Positions 48,246 to 61,690 are shown, counted from the first letter of the stretch. The stretch is 64,000 nucleotides of DNA from Acanthornis magna (GCA_036785705.1 JAWUZG010000052.1:1550001-1614000); one strand, 5' to 3'. The notes: generated from the letters alone by a model not told the origin. Numbers and translations are program-made.

Positions 48246-51200
48246 CAGCTGTTTCACAGCCAAGTAAAAGGTCTCTTCTGATGCTTTTAAGCATGTCATT
48301 TCAATAAATAATTTATGAGACATATCACTATTAAGAAGATGTCTGAGAGAGTCTAGGAGTCTAACAAGTAACTTATGAGGTGAGATCATACAGTTTCAGG
48401 ATGGATTCTGGGCTATAACATGCTAATGATTTGCAAAGATTATTAGACTCATTGGAATCACGGACATAAAAGAACCCTAAAGTAAAATGCTTGTCTACTT
48501 TTTTGCAATAAATTTTCTACCAATTTCCTTCCTACCTTGGCAAACTCTTGCAGAGAAGAATGATAAATAGCAGAGGTCCAACCACTTCGCCAGTTTTTAA
48601 AATCGCAAGGGATAATTCAATTACAAAAAGTAATTTGTATGAAAGAAATATTTTGCCAGGATATGAGCTAATAAAAACCTATATTTAAGCTCATGATTTT
48701 CAAGGCAGTATACAAATGTTAATTTATTAGCAATTATGTCTGTAAAGGAAGCAGTACAGATGGAGACAGAGGAGACAGCAACATCCTCAGTTAAAAGCTC
48801 CTGAAGCCAAATGTCTCATTGTACATAACATTGCCCAAGTGAAGCTGGATCAATGCTCGCATCTGTTGGATGCAGAAATCTGCAGGAAATCCAATTGCCA
48901 AGAATCCTTTAAACAAAAGTTTGTTTTCACTGAAGTTCAGGCTCCTGGGTTTGAAAACGTCAACCTCAGTAGAGGAATGGTTCCACGTTTCAATGTTTCT
49001 GATGACAAACCCTGCTTGAGATGTTCCCTCCTGCTAGGGCTCAGCCACCCTGCTGCTTTCTGCCTCCCTGGGGATACTGATGCAGCTGTTCATAAAACCA
49101 CCCCATAGGCAGATCAGGGAAATTGTCTGGAAACTGAAAGACAAAGAGCCCTTATCTGCCAAATCAGTACCTTTTTATTTTTGCAGCCTACCCCAAATTT
49201 AATTGAGCTAGATTAATATCAATCTGGTTTTATAGGAGCGTTTCACAATTAGATGCAAGGCTCAGGCAAGAGACAATACACTGGGGTGGGAAGGAAAACA
49301 GACTGGGATACTCTATCACCTAAGTTGGCAGATGGAGCTGTTTCCACTTTAGGTCATGCATGCAATAACTTGCCTGACCTAAAAATCTGTATTTGTAACC
49401 AGTTTTCAAGCAATAGAACTAGGGGTTTCTAATAACCATTCTAGTACATCTTTTCTAGCTCTAGCCCCTACCATCCATGGGCGGGTGTATATTTTGTGAT
49501 TCACAGATGATATTGCTCCATTCCTTGACAAGAGAGCAGCTGCTGCTTCATGGAAGCTGCCTTGCTGAAACCCTTTGATCCATGTCCACAGCTCATCTAT
49601 TCCTCCTCCTTGCTTACAGACCAAAGTTTCTCTGCCCTTAATTAGAACTTCTGTTGAGATTTTATTCTCTTTGCCATGTCTTTACCATATTGTTTCCAAG
49701 AAGAGTTGAAAACTGAAGTAAGCAAACAAGTCAAATGCAGCCAGCCAGCATCTTTTTCCTCCCTTCTCTTCCTTCTTTCTCTTTCTCTTTCCTTTTCTTT
49801 TTTTTTTTTTTTTTCCCTTTCCTTTTATTTCAGTAGCAATTGTTGGAATCCTGTGTAGGATAAATGAATATTTAAAAAAAAAAAAAAATAGAACTTTCTT
49901 ACTGCTTTGTAGCTTTTTGCTTTGTAAATCATGCTGTGTATAAGCGATATCTTAACATATTCCACAAATGACTATTTTTCTCCTACATTTCTGACCAATG
50001 AGGAGTGAATCTGTTGTGTCACCCCCTGACTGCCATTGAGTTTTACACCACTATGGCTTCTGTGAACTATGCATCTGATCCAAAGTCCTTTAAATTACAT
50101 GGAAGTATTTTCCATTCATTTCACTTGGTGAGTAAAATGGGGCTTTATAAGCTCAGCTCTCTGTATAAAACCTTTTAACGTTCACTTTTATGGTATGGGC
50201 TGCACTGCATCATATTTCAGTCTCCAAAAGTGTCAGTGCTGAGCATGAACAGGAATGAAATTAAGAAATTGGAGTCTTTTGATAATCTCCTTCTCAGGGT
50301 GAGCCAAACTGAAACTATAAAGAAACATTTAAGAAAGCACAGTGGCATTTTTTTCAGATGTAACCTGTGATCTTGGGAGACTCTGATTTGCCCCTGAGAA
50401 CCCTTGAAGGGGCCTGGGTTTGACGGGGCAGGTTTTTCTCCAAAATTAGGCTCCTTTCTGGTGTAATAAGCATGGTGCCTTTTATAATTAAGGCATTTTA
50501 AAAATTTTCTTTCCATAATTATATGTAGCTGGGGTCTGGAGCAATCCAGCCTTCAAGCTGTCAATAAACACGTTCAGTGCCGAGTTGGGTCATTAGGCTT
50601 ACAAACAGGTTGAACCTAAACACTGGGGTTTTTAAGCTGATTTCTTGGGTAGGTAAAGAGATATTTATATTTTCATTAAGTTTGAGTGATACCAGCACCT
50701 GTCACTCGCTTTAAACAGAGCAGTTAACCCGTAACTCCCTCTGTCAACTCCTGTTGATGAAAAGCAAAGCAGATAAATTAATGGCTCCCCTGAGAGAAGA
50801 GAACTGAGAAGGCTCATGTAAACAAACACCTCACAAAATACAACTGTATTAATGGGAATGGAAATGAAAGAGAAAATGCCTCTCCCCATCCTTAACAGGC
50901 ACAGCAGGCTGGAGGCAAACACCCACAATGAAGCTAAAGGTATGGAGCACACACTAGGCTCTTCGCGGTTCACTCAGTGACCATTAGTGCAAACGGAAAT
51001 ATTTCAGTCCTGCTGACACCAGTGCAGCTTTCTTGGAGCATCTGGCTTTGTAAATGTGACCCTTGCTCCTCCATGCAGGCATGGACACAAGGTCCTGCTG
51101 CTGGGAGTTGCACCCTGCAAACAGTAACTAAAAGTGAAAGGAGGTGAAATATGTCATTATTTTAAAAATCTGGTTTGCTCTTAGGGAAATATAGAGGATG

Positions 51201-51353
51201 ATACATGTTCCTTGTCTTCTTCCCCCACCTGAGGATGGGCTCAGTATCTTCAGCTGCTCTGTCTCAGATGCGCTGGGGGCATGGTGCTACGACATAAACT
51301 GAAGAACATTCAACTATTTCCTCTGGGAAGGGATAATGTTAAGACACTTAGAT
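48246..51353. other. TENM4 upstream sequence, no gene seen
   Basis: No exon or RNA gene is recognisable. A pyrimidine-rich tract with a T17 run lies at about 49752-49827, followed by a short A-run near 49.87 kb. The rest is unremarkable AT-rich sequence. Confidence 0.55.
49752..49827. repeat. pyrimidine tract with T17 run
   Basis: About 75 bases contain almost only C and T and include T17 at 49798-49814. An A-rich run follows at about 49873-49888. These are simple low-complexity sequence. Confidence 0.8.
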
Positions 51354-51449
51354 ATCATAGACTCATAGAATGGTTTGGGCTGGAAGAGAGCTTAAAGATC
51401 ATCTAGTTCCAGTCCCCCTGCCATGGTCAGGGACACCTTCCACTAGAAG
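51354..51449 (-). repeat. CR1 LINE 3' terminal fragment
   Basis: The segment atcatagactcatagaatgg, agatcatctagttccagtcc, cccctgccatggtcagggac, accttccactagaagg is the last ~95 bp of a CR1 element in minus orientation. It is well conserved, so it may be younger than most copies here. Confidence 0.93.
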
Positions 51450-54400
51450 GCGATGGTGATGACAATCTTATAAAAAGCGAAATCTGCAGGTCAGTTGATT
51501 TGGCTCTAGTCAGGGGATAAATCTAATCAAGAGAATTTTTTTCTTTCCATCCCTATGACCTTCCTCTCTCAAATACATTTTTCCCCTCTTCCTGGTAATG
51601 GGAAACTGGATTTTAGTTTCTTTTCCTGTTACTGCTTTGGAGTGGTTCTGGGCACCACAAGGCTTGTGCACCTCACAGTCTTCCAAGACAGAGCAATGTT
51701 TGCACAGACAAAAAAATTAAAGCAGAGACCTCTTCCCTATCTCACCCTGGCTGGTCATTTTTACCCATGTAAGTCTGCATCCTTGAGATAAATCAAGCAT
51801 CTGTGTGACTCTCATCTGGTATAAAATGCCTGCAGAAATGAAAATAAATCAAAAGCAGGGTTTTTTTGCAGGCCAGGGATCCAATCTGGTTCCCACTGCT
51901 GCATGGTGGGACTTGGTGACGGGCAGCCGGAGTCTGCTGCTGGCCAAAGCTACAGCCTGAGGGAGGATTTATTAAAGACAATAATGCTGTGTTTTGGGTA
52001 AGGTAGGTCCCACATCTGTGTCATCCTGCTGTCCTGTTCAAGATTGCACCATTACTCCTATCTGCTCTGCATACCCAGATGTTGCAACATCTGGTCAGAG
52101 GGTATGAAGATTTTTGCCAGACTGGAGGATCTTAGGTGCCTTTTTGCCTCCTTCACACCTCAATTTGTCCAGGAATATGTAGGAGAAGCCCATAGCTGTG
52201 CTTGTGTTAGGCTACAAATCATAATTTGGGGAAGGATGTGTGTAAGGCAGGATGAGAACAGCATCAAAGCAAGGAGCTGCAAGTGGAAATTTTATTCACA
52301 TGTGTTTTGCCTTCTACCCTGGCATTGTTTAATGCTTGTGCGTTGGCCTGGATGAGAGCCAATGAGTCAAACAACATTCTCTGTGTAATCATATGCTTAA
52401 TGGAAACAAGCCGAGGTCCCATAGCCCAGATTTGGAGAGGATTGTTTCTTAAGCAGTTGCCCCTGAGGAAGAGCTGGTCAGGAACATGCCGAAGTCACAT
52501 GCAGAAGTGATGGTGGAAGGACACCAGTCACAGTGGGAGCACATGGTCTTGGGGCTATGCTCTGTAGCCAGCTCTAGTATCAGTCAGTGCCTGCTTTGGC
52601 ACTTACTCAGATGGTAAATCAAGAGCAAGAAATTGCACCAAGTCATCTTGCCCCACTGAGGACAGGTAGTTGCAGCTCTGAAAGCACATGATATGATCGA
52701 CTCCAGAAACAGAGCCTGGGGTTTGACAAGAGGTGATCTGGCTGGACTTGTGGTGACATGGAGTGTTTCCCTTCCATACTGGTTTCCACATCACCCTTTC
52801 TTCTAGAGGTTAATAGTCTCATAAGGGCAGCAGCAACAAAAAAATATGCCTGGCCTGGAGCTTCATTAGTGTACAGCCCAGCCTTATATACCAATTTATT
52901 AACTTTGCATAAACTGGGTTGGCACAAGGATGGAAGCATGAGCCTACTTCCACCTTCCATTTCCCTGTCTCTGCTGTAACAAGGGCAGGAGAGCAGCTGC
53001 GCTTGAGCATATTTTAAGCTCCTGATTTTATGCTGCTGTGCAGAGCTGTTCTCAACATGAGGGCTCGGCATAAACGTACAGGGAAGGGGCGATAGGATCA
53101 CAGACAGACACCATCAAGATCCTGGCCTAAGGCAAACATGCCTGTGGCTTTCTTACTTCATGCTTTTTGGCTCAAATTAGCTTATCTGTGTCAGAAAGGG
53201 CAGCTGTTCCATGGGGGAAGGAGGAGGGAAGATGTCGATCGTGTATCTGACTCCAGAATTTTGGAAAAAAAATAAATGCGGTGGGAAAGGGGCAGAGACA
53301 ACGATTGAGATCCCTACCTTGAGCCCAATGCTTTCTCCCACGGGACTGCAGAAAGAGAAACACTCCAGGGGAAATGCTTAAGCAGTGCATTAATTATGTC
53401 AATATTATTAACAGACCTCTCTCTGTCCCTTCCTTAGCTGACACCTCCCACCCTTTTTCTGCTCTGTGTTTATTATAAACTGATATAAGAACTATAGAAG
53501 ATTTCCTGTTGGCCCAGGGTTTTATATAGGCTAAGGCTGAAATTAAACTATTTCACTAAGACAAAAGAAATGGTTTCAGTAATTTGTAAGTTTGGAAACA
53601 GATGTATCTAAACTTAAATAGCCCCCAAACCATCAAGCAAACAAACAAGCAGACAGCAACAAAAGCTGTAAATGGCCTTGATGGTTACATTTATTGCTAA
53701 ACAGAAATGCTAATAATGTATTGGTCCTCAACCAGATTTTTCACCAACGGGAACTCAGCTCAAGTGAAAACCAAGACACAAAGGAGATACCTACACTAGT
53801 AAATTAAATATTTTATTACAGTAAATAACTGTCTGGGACTATTCTCTGGAACTGAGGCCAACTGGCACGGAGAAGCCTTCATCTACATAAAAAACCCTCC
53901 TAGGATCCAAAACAGGGTGGCATAGTCTTCTGCATTTTGGGACTGGTTCCTGGCCTATGCTGATGCCTTAGCTGTGGTCAGAAATCGTATGCCAGGTCAA
54001 AACATTGCTAGGAACCACTATTAATTGCTGTTTAGCTCCTCTTCAACAATATAAACATTAACTCCTTGGTATTGTTTCATTTAGTAGCATAAGCAGAGCC
54101 AAAACTGCAGCTTGTCAAACTGTAAGGAAATAGGTACCTCCATATTTACAGTAGCTTTCAGGTCCTTTTGTAAAAGAAAATGTTCTCCTTCTTATGAGTT
54201 AATTATGCAAGCCCTGAAATTAGTGATATCCTGTTCTTAAACCCACTCTAGCATTGCCTTTTGCACATTCCAGAGCTTGAAAGAGCTGAATGTTGGTAGT
54301 TTCACAGCTGGCGGGCTCAAATGTGAGAATAATTGGGATTTTGGGTTTGTTTTTTTAAGGAAAACCCTGCTCCTTCACCTTCCTCCCAAGATTGTTTAGC

Positions 54401-55290
54401 AATGTAACTTTTCTCAGCATTCAATTTAATTGTCTTTCTTCCTCTCTCTTTTTTTTAATTTAAGAGGAAAAAAAGTGAGTTAAATGAAACTGATCTTTCA
54501 TTAGAAACCCATTGATGGAGAAGATATCATTTAGGTTTTCTGGGAGTGAAGGCAACACCAGCCAGAGAGGAAATGCTGCTAGTCTGTCCTCCTGACTCTA
54601 ATCTCTGATTCTGAGGTATTACATGAAGCTCTGCAAATCACCAAACAATGTGAACAATAATGAAAGGGTGTTTAAGAAAGAAAGATGCCATTTGCGGGGG
54701 GGATTACTGGACGTGAATGGACTCTCTCCCAGCTCTTGGCGAAGAACGAATTGCAACTGCATTGTTGTCAAATCAAATATTCCTAAAGCACCCCTAGGGA
54801 TTGTTTTGCAATTTTGTTAATATTTTAAAAGCATCCTTTGATCTCTCCCATGCCTGCCTGCAACTATGATTTCATTTTGCTCTGAAACAGATGTCTTCTC
54901 TCTCCCTCTCTCTCTCCCTTCTCCCCTCTCTCCCTTCAAGTGTTCACCTTAATAAGGTACATTATGAACAATAGATTTTGCAGCCCATGAACACATGGAA
55001 TTCAGCAGGAGACAGACCACTTTAATTCTGCCATATTTGGAGAACTGGCCTTTTTGCCAACACTGGTCAGACATGAGTCTTCCCAGAACAAGAACAAGAA
55101 TAAACAAATAAGGAAACAAAAGCTTTTTCTCAGAGCCATAGGACAGAAATGCAGAGCCATGACTGTTCAGAGCACCTTGGTGGCCTGAACCTGAAAGCCT
55201 GCCTCCAAGCTGAATTCCCAACATTATCTTAAACTATCTATGAATTACGCATTACACAAGGGACAAACTTCTTAGCAAGTTTTGTTGAGC
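51450..55290. other. TENM4 upstream sequence, no gene seen
   Basis: Short frames only, the longest being 152 codons on the minus strand at 52643-53101 with no family resemblance. A CT-rich tract at 54894-54937 is the only simple repeat of note. I see no exon that I can support. Confidence 0.55.
54894..54937. repeat. CT-rich (CTCTCC)n tract
   Basis: Forty-four bases consist only of C and T, with irregular CTCTCC periodicity. On the minus strand this is a GA-rich tract of the kind often found near promoters, but also common as neutral microsatellite sequence. Confidence 0.8.
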
Positions 55291-55560
55291 TAGGAAAAGG
55301 GGGAATGGTTTTAAACCAAAAGAGGGTCAATTCAGACTAAATATATGTAAGAAGTCTTCTAAAATGAGGGTAGTGAGACACTGGCACAGGCTGCCCAGAG
55401 AGGTGGCAGACGCCTCATCACTGAAAACATTAAACAGGTTGGATGGGGCTCTGATCAACCTGATCAAGTTGAAGATGTCCCTGATCATGGTAGGGGGGTT
55501 CGACTAGATGGCCTTTAAAAGGTCTCTTCCAACCTAAACCATTCCATACTTCTATGACTT
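55291..55560 (+). repeat. CR1 LINE 3' fragment
   Basis: It begins with ctaggaaaagggggaatggt and ttttaaaccaaaagagggtc. It continues with gggtagtgagacactggcac, aggctgcccagagaggtggc and ggttggatggggctctgatc, and ends aaccattccatacttctatg. Orientation is plus. It lies about 50 bp before an LTR-like block. Confidence 0.92.
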
Positions 55561-55609
55561 TTTGAATGAAAATTGAATAAGCTAGTATTGGAGTGGCATA
55601 CTACAAAAT

Positions 55610-56165
55610 TGTGGTGGTTTTGCTTGGCCCAGTTTTTGCTAGTAAGTAGGGTGGGGTACAAAGATGGCTCCTGCCTGTCCTGTGTAAAGATTCTGGAAGT
55701 CTTTCACCATGTCCAGCAGAGCCAATCTCTGATGGCTCTGAAGATGATGGACATGCTCCTGGCCAAGCCTGGGCCAATTAAAGATGTTATGCCTCTGTGA
55801 AAACATATTTAAGAAGAAAACAAAACAATGTGAGCACGCACTCCTTTTTAGCCAGAGGAGGAGGAGGAGGTAAAAATATGTGAGGGAAACAACATGGAGG
55901 CACCAAGGTCAGTGGAGAAGGTGGGGGAGGAGGTGCTCCAGGCGCCAGAGCTGAAAACCCTCTGCCGGCCGTGGTGAAGACCGTGGGGGGAGCAGGTGGT
56001 CCTCCTGCAGCCCATGGAGTCCAGGGGGATGCAGAGAACCACCCACAGCCTGTGGGGAGGTGCCCACGCCAGAGGAGCAGGTGGATGCCTGCAGGAAGTC
56101 TCTGTGATCCAGTGGGAGTCCCAGAGACTGAGAGTTGCAAAGGCCTTGCAAGGCACAGGGGAAGG
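55610..56165 (+). repeat. probable avian ERV solo-LTR remnant
   Basis: The block starts TGTGGTGGTTTTGCTTGGCC. A TATA-like catatttaagaag follows near 55803, then gggaaacaacatggaggcac, ggtgggggaggaggtgctcc, and several copies of a 'gcagcccatgg...gagcaggtgg' module. This is the pattern of a repetitive ERV LTR that I recall as common in bird genomes; the family name is not certain. G+C content rises sharply against the flanks. The right part of the expected LTR is missing or replaced, and no target duplication was found. On this reading all open frames here are spurious. Confidence 0.5.
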
Positions 56166-56600
56166 GGAAAGCGGAAAAGGAATTATTAAACCTGAGTAAA
56201 CAGTTGGTGAACTTCAGTGTCCTTTTTCTCAGGTGTAGCTTCCCTTTTTCTGGGGGGCCCCAGAGGGGCTGGGTGGACTTGCTCCAGTGGCTCCCTGGAG
56301 GATTCTCATCCACTATCTTCCAGGGGCTCCCAGGGTTCTTGGATGAGAAAGCAAGTTGAACAAAAAAAGTCCAAAAAAACAATGAAAAAGCAATCCCAGG
56401 AAAAAAAAAAACCAAACAAGCAGCAGCCACAGCGGCAGCAGCAGCCTGACTAAAGAATGTCCCTTCCTCTCCCTTGCTCCTCCGTGGCAAAGACTGGGGG
56501 AGAATTTCAAAACATCCCGCACTGGCAGAGCTTCTCCTGGCTGCTGAACACAGTTAAAGCTACAGGACCTCATTTCTAGGCATGCATGCAAACAATAGGG
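56166..56600. other. unassigned GC-rich block next to LTR-like remnant
   Basis: This segment is unusually G+C-rich for the window. On the minus strand it contains a CAGGCTGCTGCTGCCGCTGT-type trinucleotide patch and a long open frame (56490 down into the LTR-like block) that has no recognisable domain. It could be the diverged right half of the LTR-like element, another repeat, or an untranslated first exon of a minus-strand transcript such as TENM4. I cannot decide from sequence alone. Confidence 0.3.
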
Positions 56601-59329
56601 AATACAGGATTATCATAACATCACCCCAGGACAAAAATTAATCAAAGCCTGGGCTCTTTCACATTTTTCTGTGAAGAAACACTTAGCAGAACCCTAACCA
56701 GACCAAGGCCACCTACCCCAGCAGCATTTATGTTGCTGTTTATCTTCAGGATAATTGACACAGAGGTGGAGTCTTCCTGAAGGCCAGGGCCGTGACTTTG
56801 CTTGATATTTGCAAAGTGCCATCCATCACGTGAATTAATTACAGCTCACAAGATGATACAAAGTGTGGCCAAGGCAGGTCAAATGCTCTGGCCCTGGCCA
56901 AAGTGCAGGCAGCTCAGTGGCACTGTTCTTAGCAATGGCCCACACTCCTGCCTATCCATCACGATAAAAAGGATTGGCTTGTTTTCTGGCTAAGCCCTTT
57001 CCACTCATGCATTTTCATTTGTTTTCAATAATTTTGTAGTTCTCAGATGTGGGTATCACACCAAGTTAAACAGGAAGGTAGAATTATTAAAGGACTTAGT
57101 ACTCATTAGTAATAGAAGCTTACTTGTTGAGCTGTCTGTGTGATGAATAAAATCATCTTATTAATTAAAAAAAGTCTATGAAATTACCACAGATGGTGTG
57201 TCGTAAAGCAGAACTCCAGCTGCAGCTGGAGAAACAGAGGTAAAGAGGGAGAAAATTGAGGGACATACCCATGTTGTGAAACCATGGATGCCTCAGCTGG
57301 CAGCAGAACCAGGGATTGAACAGAGATCTTCTGTTTCCCAGTCCAGATCTAGCCTAGGTCTTGCAGTTAGGCCAGGTTCAATTTTGATATGTTTATGTTT
57401 TTCTGTCACTGTGGTGTAAGCCATATCCCAAGCTTGCAGGCTTAACAGCTAAAATTCCTCTTTTCCTCCCTTGCCTTGGCTTGGCTTTTTCCTTCCTAGT
57501 TAAGTGGATCCAAATATGCAGATGCCTCAATGATCTCAGGAGTGGATATTTCAGTGGTGACTTCACGTGCTCCTTCTAAATTTGTCTATTAAGCCATTTC
57601 CTTTAACTGTCTTTTAAATAAAACAGAGCTGGATTGTCAGACATTTCTTTTATCTCTATTGCTTTTCAGGCCTCATTTAATATGTAGACTCAAGACAGAA
57701 TCTGTCAGACATATGTTTTTCTTCTCTAGAAAGACACCAGTTTGACAGCAGAGGACTGGGCAACTTCTGCAGCCAGAAGCAGCCTGACTCACAGAATGAA
57801 ATAACTGTTGCTATTTCAGATCAGATCAGCTTGAAAGACCATCCAAAGACAAACCTTGTCTCAGAGAGGCACCTGCACACAGTGACTGCGTTGTGGGGAT
57901 CTTCTAGGTGTGGTCATGATTCATGGTTCTCTTGGGGAGGACACTGTAGTCCCAGGACAATGTCTGAAGGTTGTGCCTAGGGGCTCAAGTCTAAGCAGGA
58001 AACACTTTTGTGTCATCTGGAGACAGAAGGTTGTCCAGAGGCTGGTGGAGCCTGTTCATTTGGCAGGCATGGAGGGAGAAGATGACACACACTAACCAGG
58101 GGAAGTTAAGAAGAAACAATGGGTGCAGTCTCCTTATAGAGACCACAGAGCTTTCGTCCCCAAATCAAGAGAACTGGCTTCCAGTACTATGAAAGGGGCA
58201 AACAGAACTTGAACATGCATAGGAGCTTAAAAAAACCAAGTGTGATCCAGGATCTGAAATGTAAACAGGAGAAAAATTTGATGTAGGAGCTGTAAGAGGT
58301 AGTAAAGGTTGCCCAAATCAGGAAGAGACTGGCATGGTGGAAGAAACACAGCAGAACTGCGAACTTTGTACCTAGAGCATTTGTTTCTTAAAGGCTCTAG
58401 CAGCTTGAAGCTGGCAAGCCCTGATAACCACTTGTGAGCAGGCTGATAAATGGGTCAGATGCATTATGTCACGCTTGGCTGGGGATGCTGCCCATGAAAC
58501 AGAGAGGGGGATTGGTGTGGAGTTAGAAGGTCCATGTAGCCCATGCTGTTTGTGTCACTGCTCTGTGAGTCATTGCTGGACATAAAAAATAGTACCTTGA
58601 AGAAGAGTCTGAAAAAGACCGTGCAGTGAAGATAATCAGCTATGCCTGCTTCAATGTGATGTCCCTCAAACTCTCCTTAGATTATGACCTGAGCCACTGA
58701 AGTGCATGCCACAGTGATGGCAGGGTACTCATGTAATATTTGTATCTTAATTATACCACAAATTCTTTTTTATTGCCTTAAAACAGTTAACAGCAGCATA
58801 AAAACCTAGTTTTTATATTAGCTTAAGGTCAGGAGGAGGGTGCACATATTCCATAATTTGTTATGGGAATAGAAGAAACAAGTGAAGGAGACCATCAGGG
58901 TTTGTCATGGTTCATTAGAAGTTCCAAGGTAAGGGGAAGTTGGCTTAATCCATCCAGAAAAGTTTCCTGCCTTGTCCCGAATCAGTAAATGTTCGACCTA
59001 GTCCAGTGCCATTGAGTCCCAATGATCCAAGTGCACGGCACATAAATCCAGGCACTTTTACTGATACAATTAAAATGGTCAAATTATGTCTCTATAGCTT
59101 AATACCTGCAAAGGACTGTCTGAAATTCTGCTTTTACCTCTCATACCTGTGAAACAGGAGGCAATTTTATCAGCAGAGCAGAAACAAGGGTTGTTCATTT
59201 CTATATATGTGCTCCATAGCGCAGAGCATAGGCCATTGTTACTCTTTTTTCTCCATTAATTATTCCACATCTCTCTCCCAAGGACAATCACACCTCAGTA
59301 GTGCTATTGCTTGTGGATGGACATGAAGT
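56601..59329. other. upstream sequence, no gene seen
   Basis: No exon or RNA gene is recognisable. A MIR-like relic near 57.3 kb is listed separately. The remaining frames are short and unremarkable. Confidence 0.5.
57225..57370 (+). repeat. MIR-like SINE relic
   Basis: The order gagaaacagaggtaaagagg, gagggacatacccatgttgt, cagcagaaccagggattgaa, gatcttctgtttcccagtcc, agatctagcc follows the right half of MIR-type SINEs ('gaggcacagagaggttaagt', 'cagagccaggattcgaac', 'ctcctgactcccagtcc'). It is moderately convincing by eye. Confidence 0.5.
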
Positions 59330-59390
59330 TGTGGCCCCATCCCTGGGCAGGGGGGTTGGAACTCGATGACCCTTAAGGTCCTTTCCACCA
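59330..59390 (+). repeat. short CR1 LINE tail fragment
   Basis: The sequence gcaggggggttggaactcga, tgacccttaaggtcctttcc is the penultimate part of the CR1 3' end in plus orientation. Both ends are eroded. Confidence 0.7.
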
Positions 59391-60104
59391 GTCCCTTGAG
59401 GCTGAAGTGGAGAGAACACCAAGGTCAAGCTGATCTCAGCAGATGTCCCAGCTCCTTTGCTACTCCCCAGCATTTTAAATATAAACTGTGATGGAGTTTA
59501 GTCCTACATCACAGTCAAGCTACAGAACATGAACAATCATAGGAGTGCTGCTGCTGCTTTCTACATTTAATTTAAAGTGTTTCTAGGAGGACAGATGGGG
59601 AAGATAGAGTGATCCCTTTACTTAATTCTTAGATTGGCGTCATCACTAAATTTTTACAGTTTGCTACCTCCTACAGCAGAGAAGTGTTTGTCTCTCTCTA
59701 CTTGACTAAGACCAGGCTTGAAGTGTGTCACATATTCCTAGTGTGTCACTTCCAAAAGTATATCCATGTGAATATACTTATGTAAAGCTTAAAGAGAGTG
59801 ACTAAGAAGAACTGGTGTATTAAACATCTGCAATAAATGTATGCAGATTGGCAGGCAGTAAAAAACAAAGGGGTTATAAAAATCCAGAGGAATCTGAAAG
59901 ATTCACCTCAAAACAAAACAAAAAAAAATAGATATCAGTACTACTATTTAATTCAGAAGAAAATTTGATTAAAAAAAAGGAAATTTCTGATTCACATAAT
60001 GAAATATTTCCCCAATGATCAGATCCCTTAGGGAAGTTGAATAAAATAAATAATAATAATAATGACACTGATAAAACAGTTAAGTATCTGAACCTGGAGT
60101 GACC

Positions 60105-60313
60105 TGAACGTGAGAAGGAACTTTACTTTGTGGGTGACCACAGTCTGGTTGTCCAAAGAGGTTGTGGAGTCTCTCTCACTGGAAATATTCAAGAAGTATC
60201 CAGATGCAATCCTGTGCCATGTGCTGTAGGATGACCCTGCTTAAGCAGAGAGGTTGAACCAGGTGACCCACCCAGAGCTCCCTCCCAGTCTGACCCATTC
60301 TGTGATTCTGTGA
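60105..60313 (+). repeat. CR1 LINE fragment with internal deletion
   Basis: The segment gaacgtgagaaggaacttta, aaagaggttgtggagtctct, agatgcaatcctgtgccatg, aggatgaccctgcttaagca ends with cccattctgtgattctgtga. This is a CR1 subfamily end with the ttctgtgattctgtg terminal repeat. The region between 'tgggtgacc' and 'gaggttgtgg' is shortened. Orientation is plus. Confidence 0.85.
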
Positions 60314-61690
60314 CTCCCAAAGCACTATAGAAACAGAGTGCTGTATAAAAATGAGCAGTCTTATGTTGGATTGGGGTTTGAATGGCCTGGGAGATTCTCT
60401 TCCACTTCTTAGGTTTACTCTACTGTATAATTCAGTGGAGCCAGATAAATGTACCAATGCAAAAGCCTGTCTCTGTTTCTCACAGCCCAAACCAGGGAGA
60501 TGTGGACCAAGCTCCTAACCACTTTGTCACCACCCAGAATTTGAATGGATAAAGAAAGCAAGCTATTTCCAACTAGTAGAGATCCATACCCATATCACAA
60601 TGCTGAGGTATCCTCCATACAAGCAGAAAGTTTCACTGACCCAAAGCAAGTCTGAATTCATAACCTCAGCACTGGGAGAACAATTCTCTGTCAGGAAAAC
60701 CTCTGAAACTGCAGAACTGCTGTACAAGTCCCTCCCCGACCCAAACATCTGTTTGTTACTTGGATGGAGTGTGGTCTAGATTTCTTACTCAATAGTAATT
60801 CCCAGCAGTTTGTAATGGGCCCTTAGTAATCCTTAACTTATCGCAACAGCTGTTGGAAGGCAGCCCAGGAGGGCGGTTGGGTTGAATGCTTGACTGAGGG
60901 CAGGAGATGCTTCTCATGGCAGCTTTGATGGAGAGTCAGGGCCACCGAGTAACATCACTAAGCTTCAAAATATCCCAGTGTTCTTGCTTTTGTGAAGCAC
61001 ACACATACTGAAGATCTGGAAACTGTCAGCTTGTTCCAGCTTTGTAGTACCCTCAGGGAGGAAGCAAATACTCTGCTGACTCTGAAGATGTGCAGCTCTA
61101 ACTGCACTAATTCAATACTAACAGTGAGTCAGGGTGAACAGACCCACCGCTACAGAGAGGACCACAATGGAGAGGCATTTAATTGACAGATGTGCACTGC
61201 TTAGTATTAGTGGAGACAATGAAATACCACATTTGTGAGCAGTAATGTAGACTTTATCTGATATATAGTACATCTGTGCCTTGAATTTCCTCTAGAGTGC
61301 AGCTGGGTGTTAATCCCCTTTTCTTGTTATACCCCTCTCTGGCAGTGAATACACTTGTCAATTAAAATATGTTCTTTGAAGTTATTTCAAGATTTCCAGA
61401 GTAAAGAATTCTGAATTCTCACTATGACCCAGGATTAATTAAGAAGGGCCAAATTTTATCTCATTTATGGGAGTGTAAACGTGTTGTAATGCTATTCCCA
61501 GCCTAGCAAGAGAAGACATTTACCCTTGGTTGGTAATTTTATTTTTTTTACAGTCTTTGGTCAAGAAAAGTTAGGGTAGTTTTATTCTTCACCTGATACT
61601 CTGTGGACTCTATCTTCACGTGGATTTCAGTGTTGCACAGCTGCAAGTGCTTTCTTTAAAACAAATCCAGCTCTCAGACAACTTTGGGCC

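Noticed and set aside
55787..56591. Overlapping long frames on both strands (up to 193 codons) in the GC-rich block
   Set aside because: Low-complexity alanine, proline and phenylalanine runs and overlap with an LTR-like repeat indicate that GC-rich repeat sequence, not coding, keeps the frames open.
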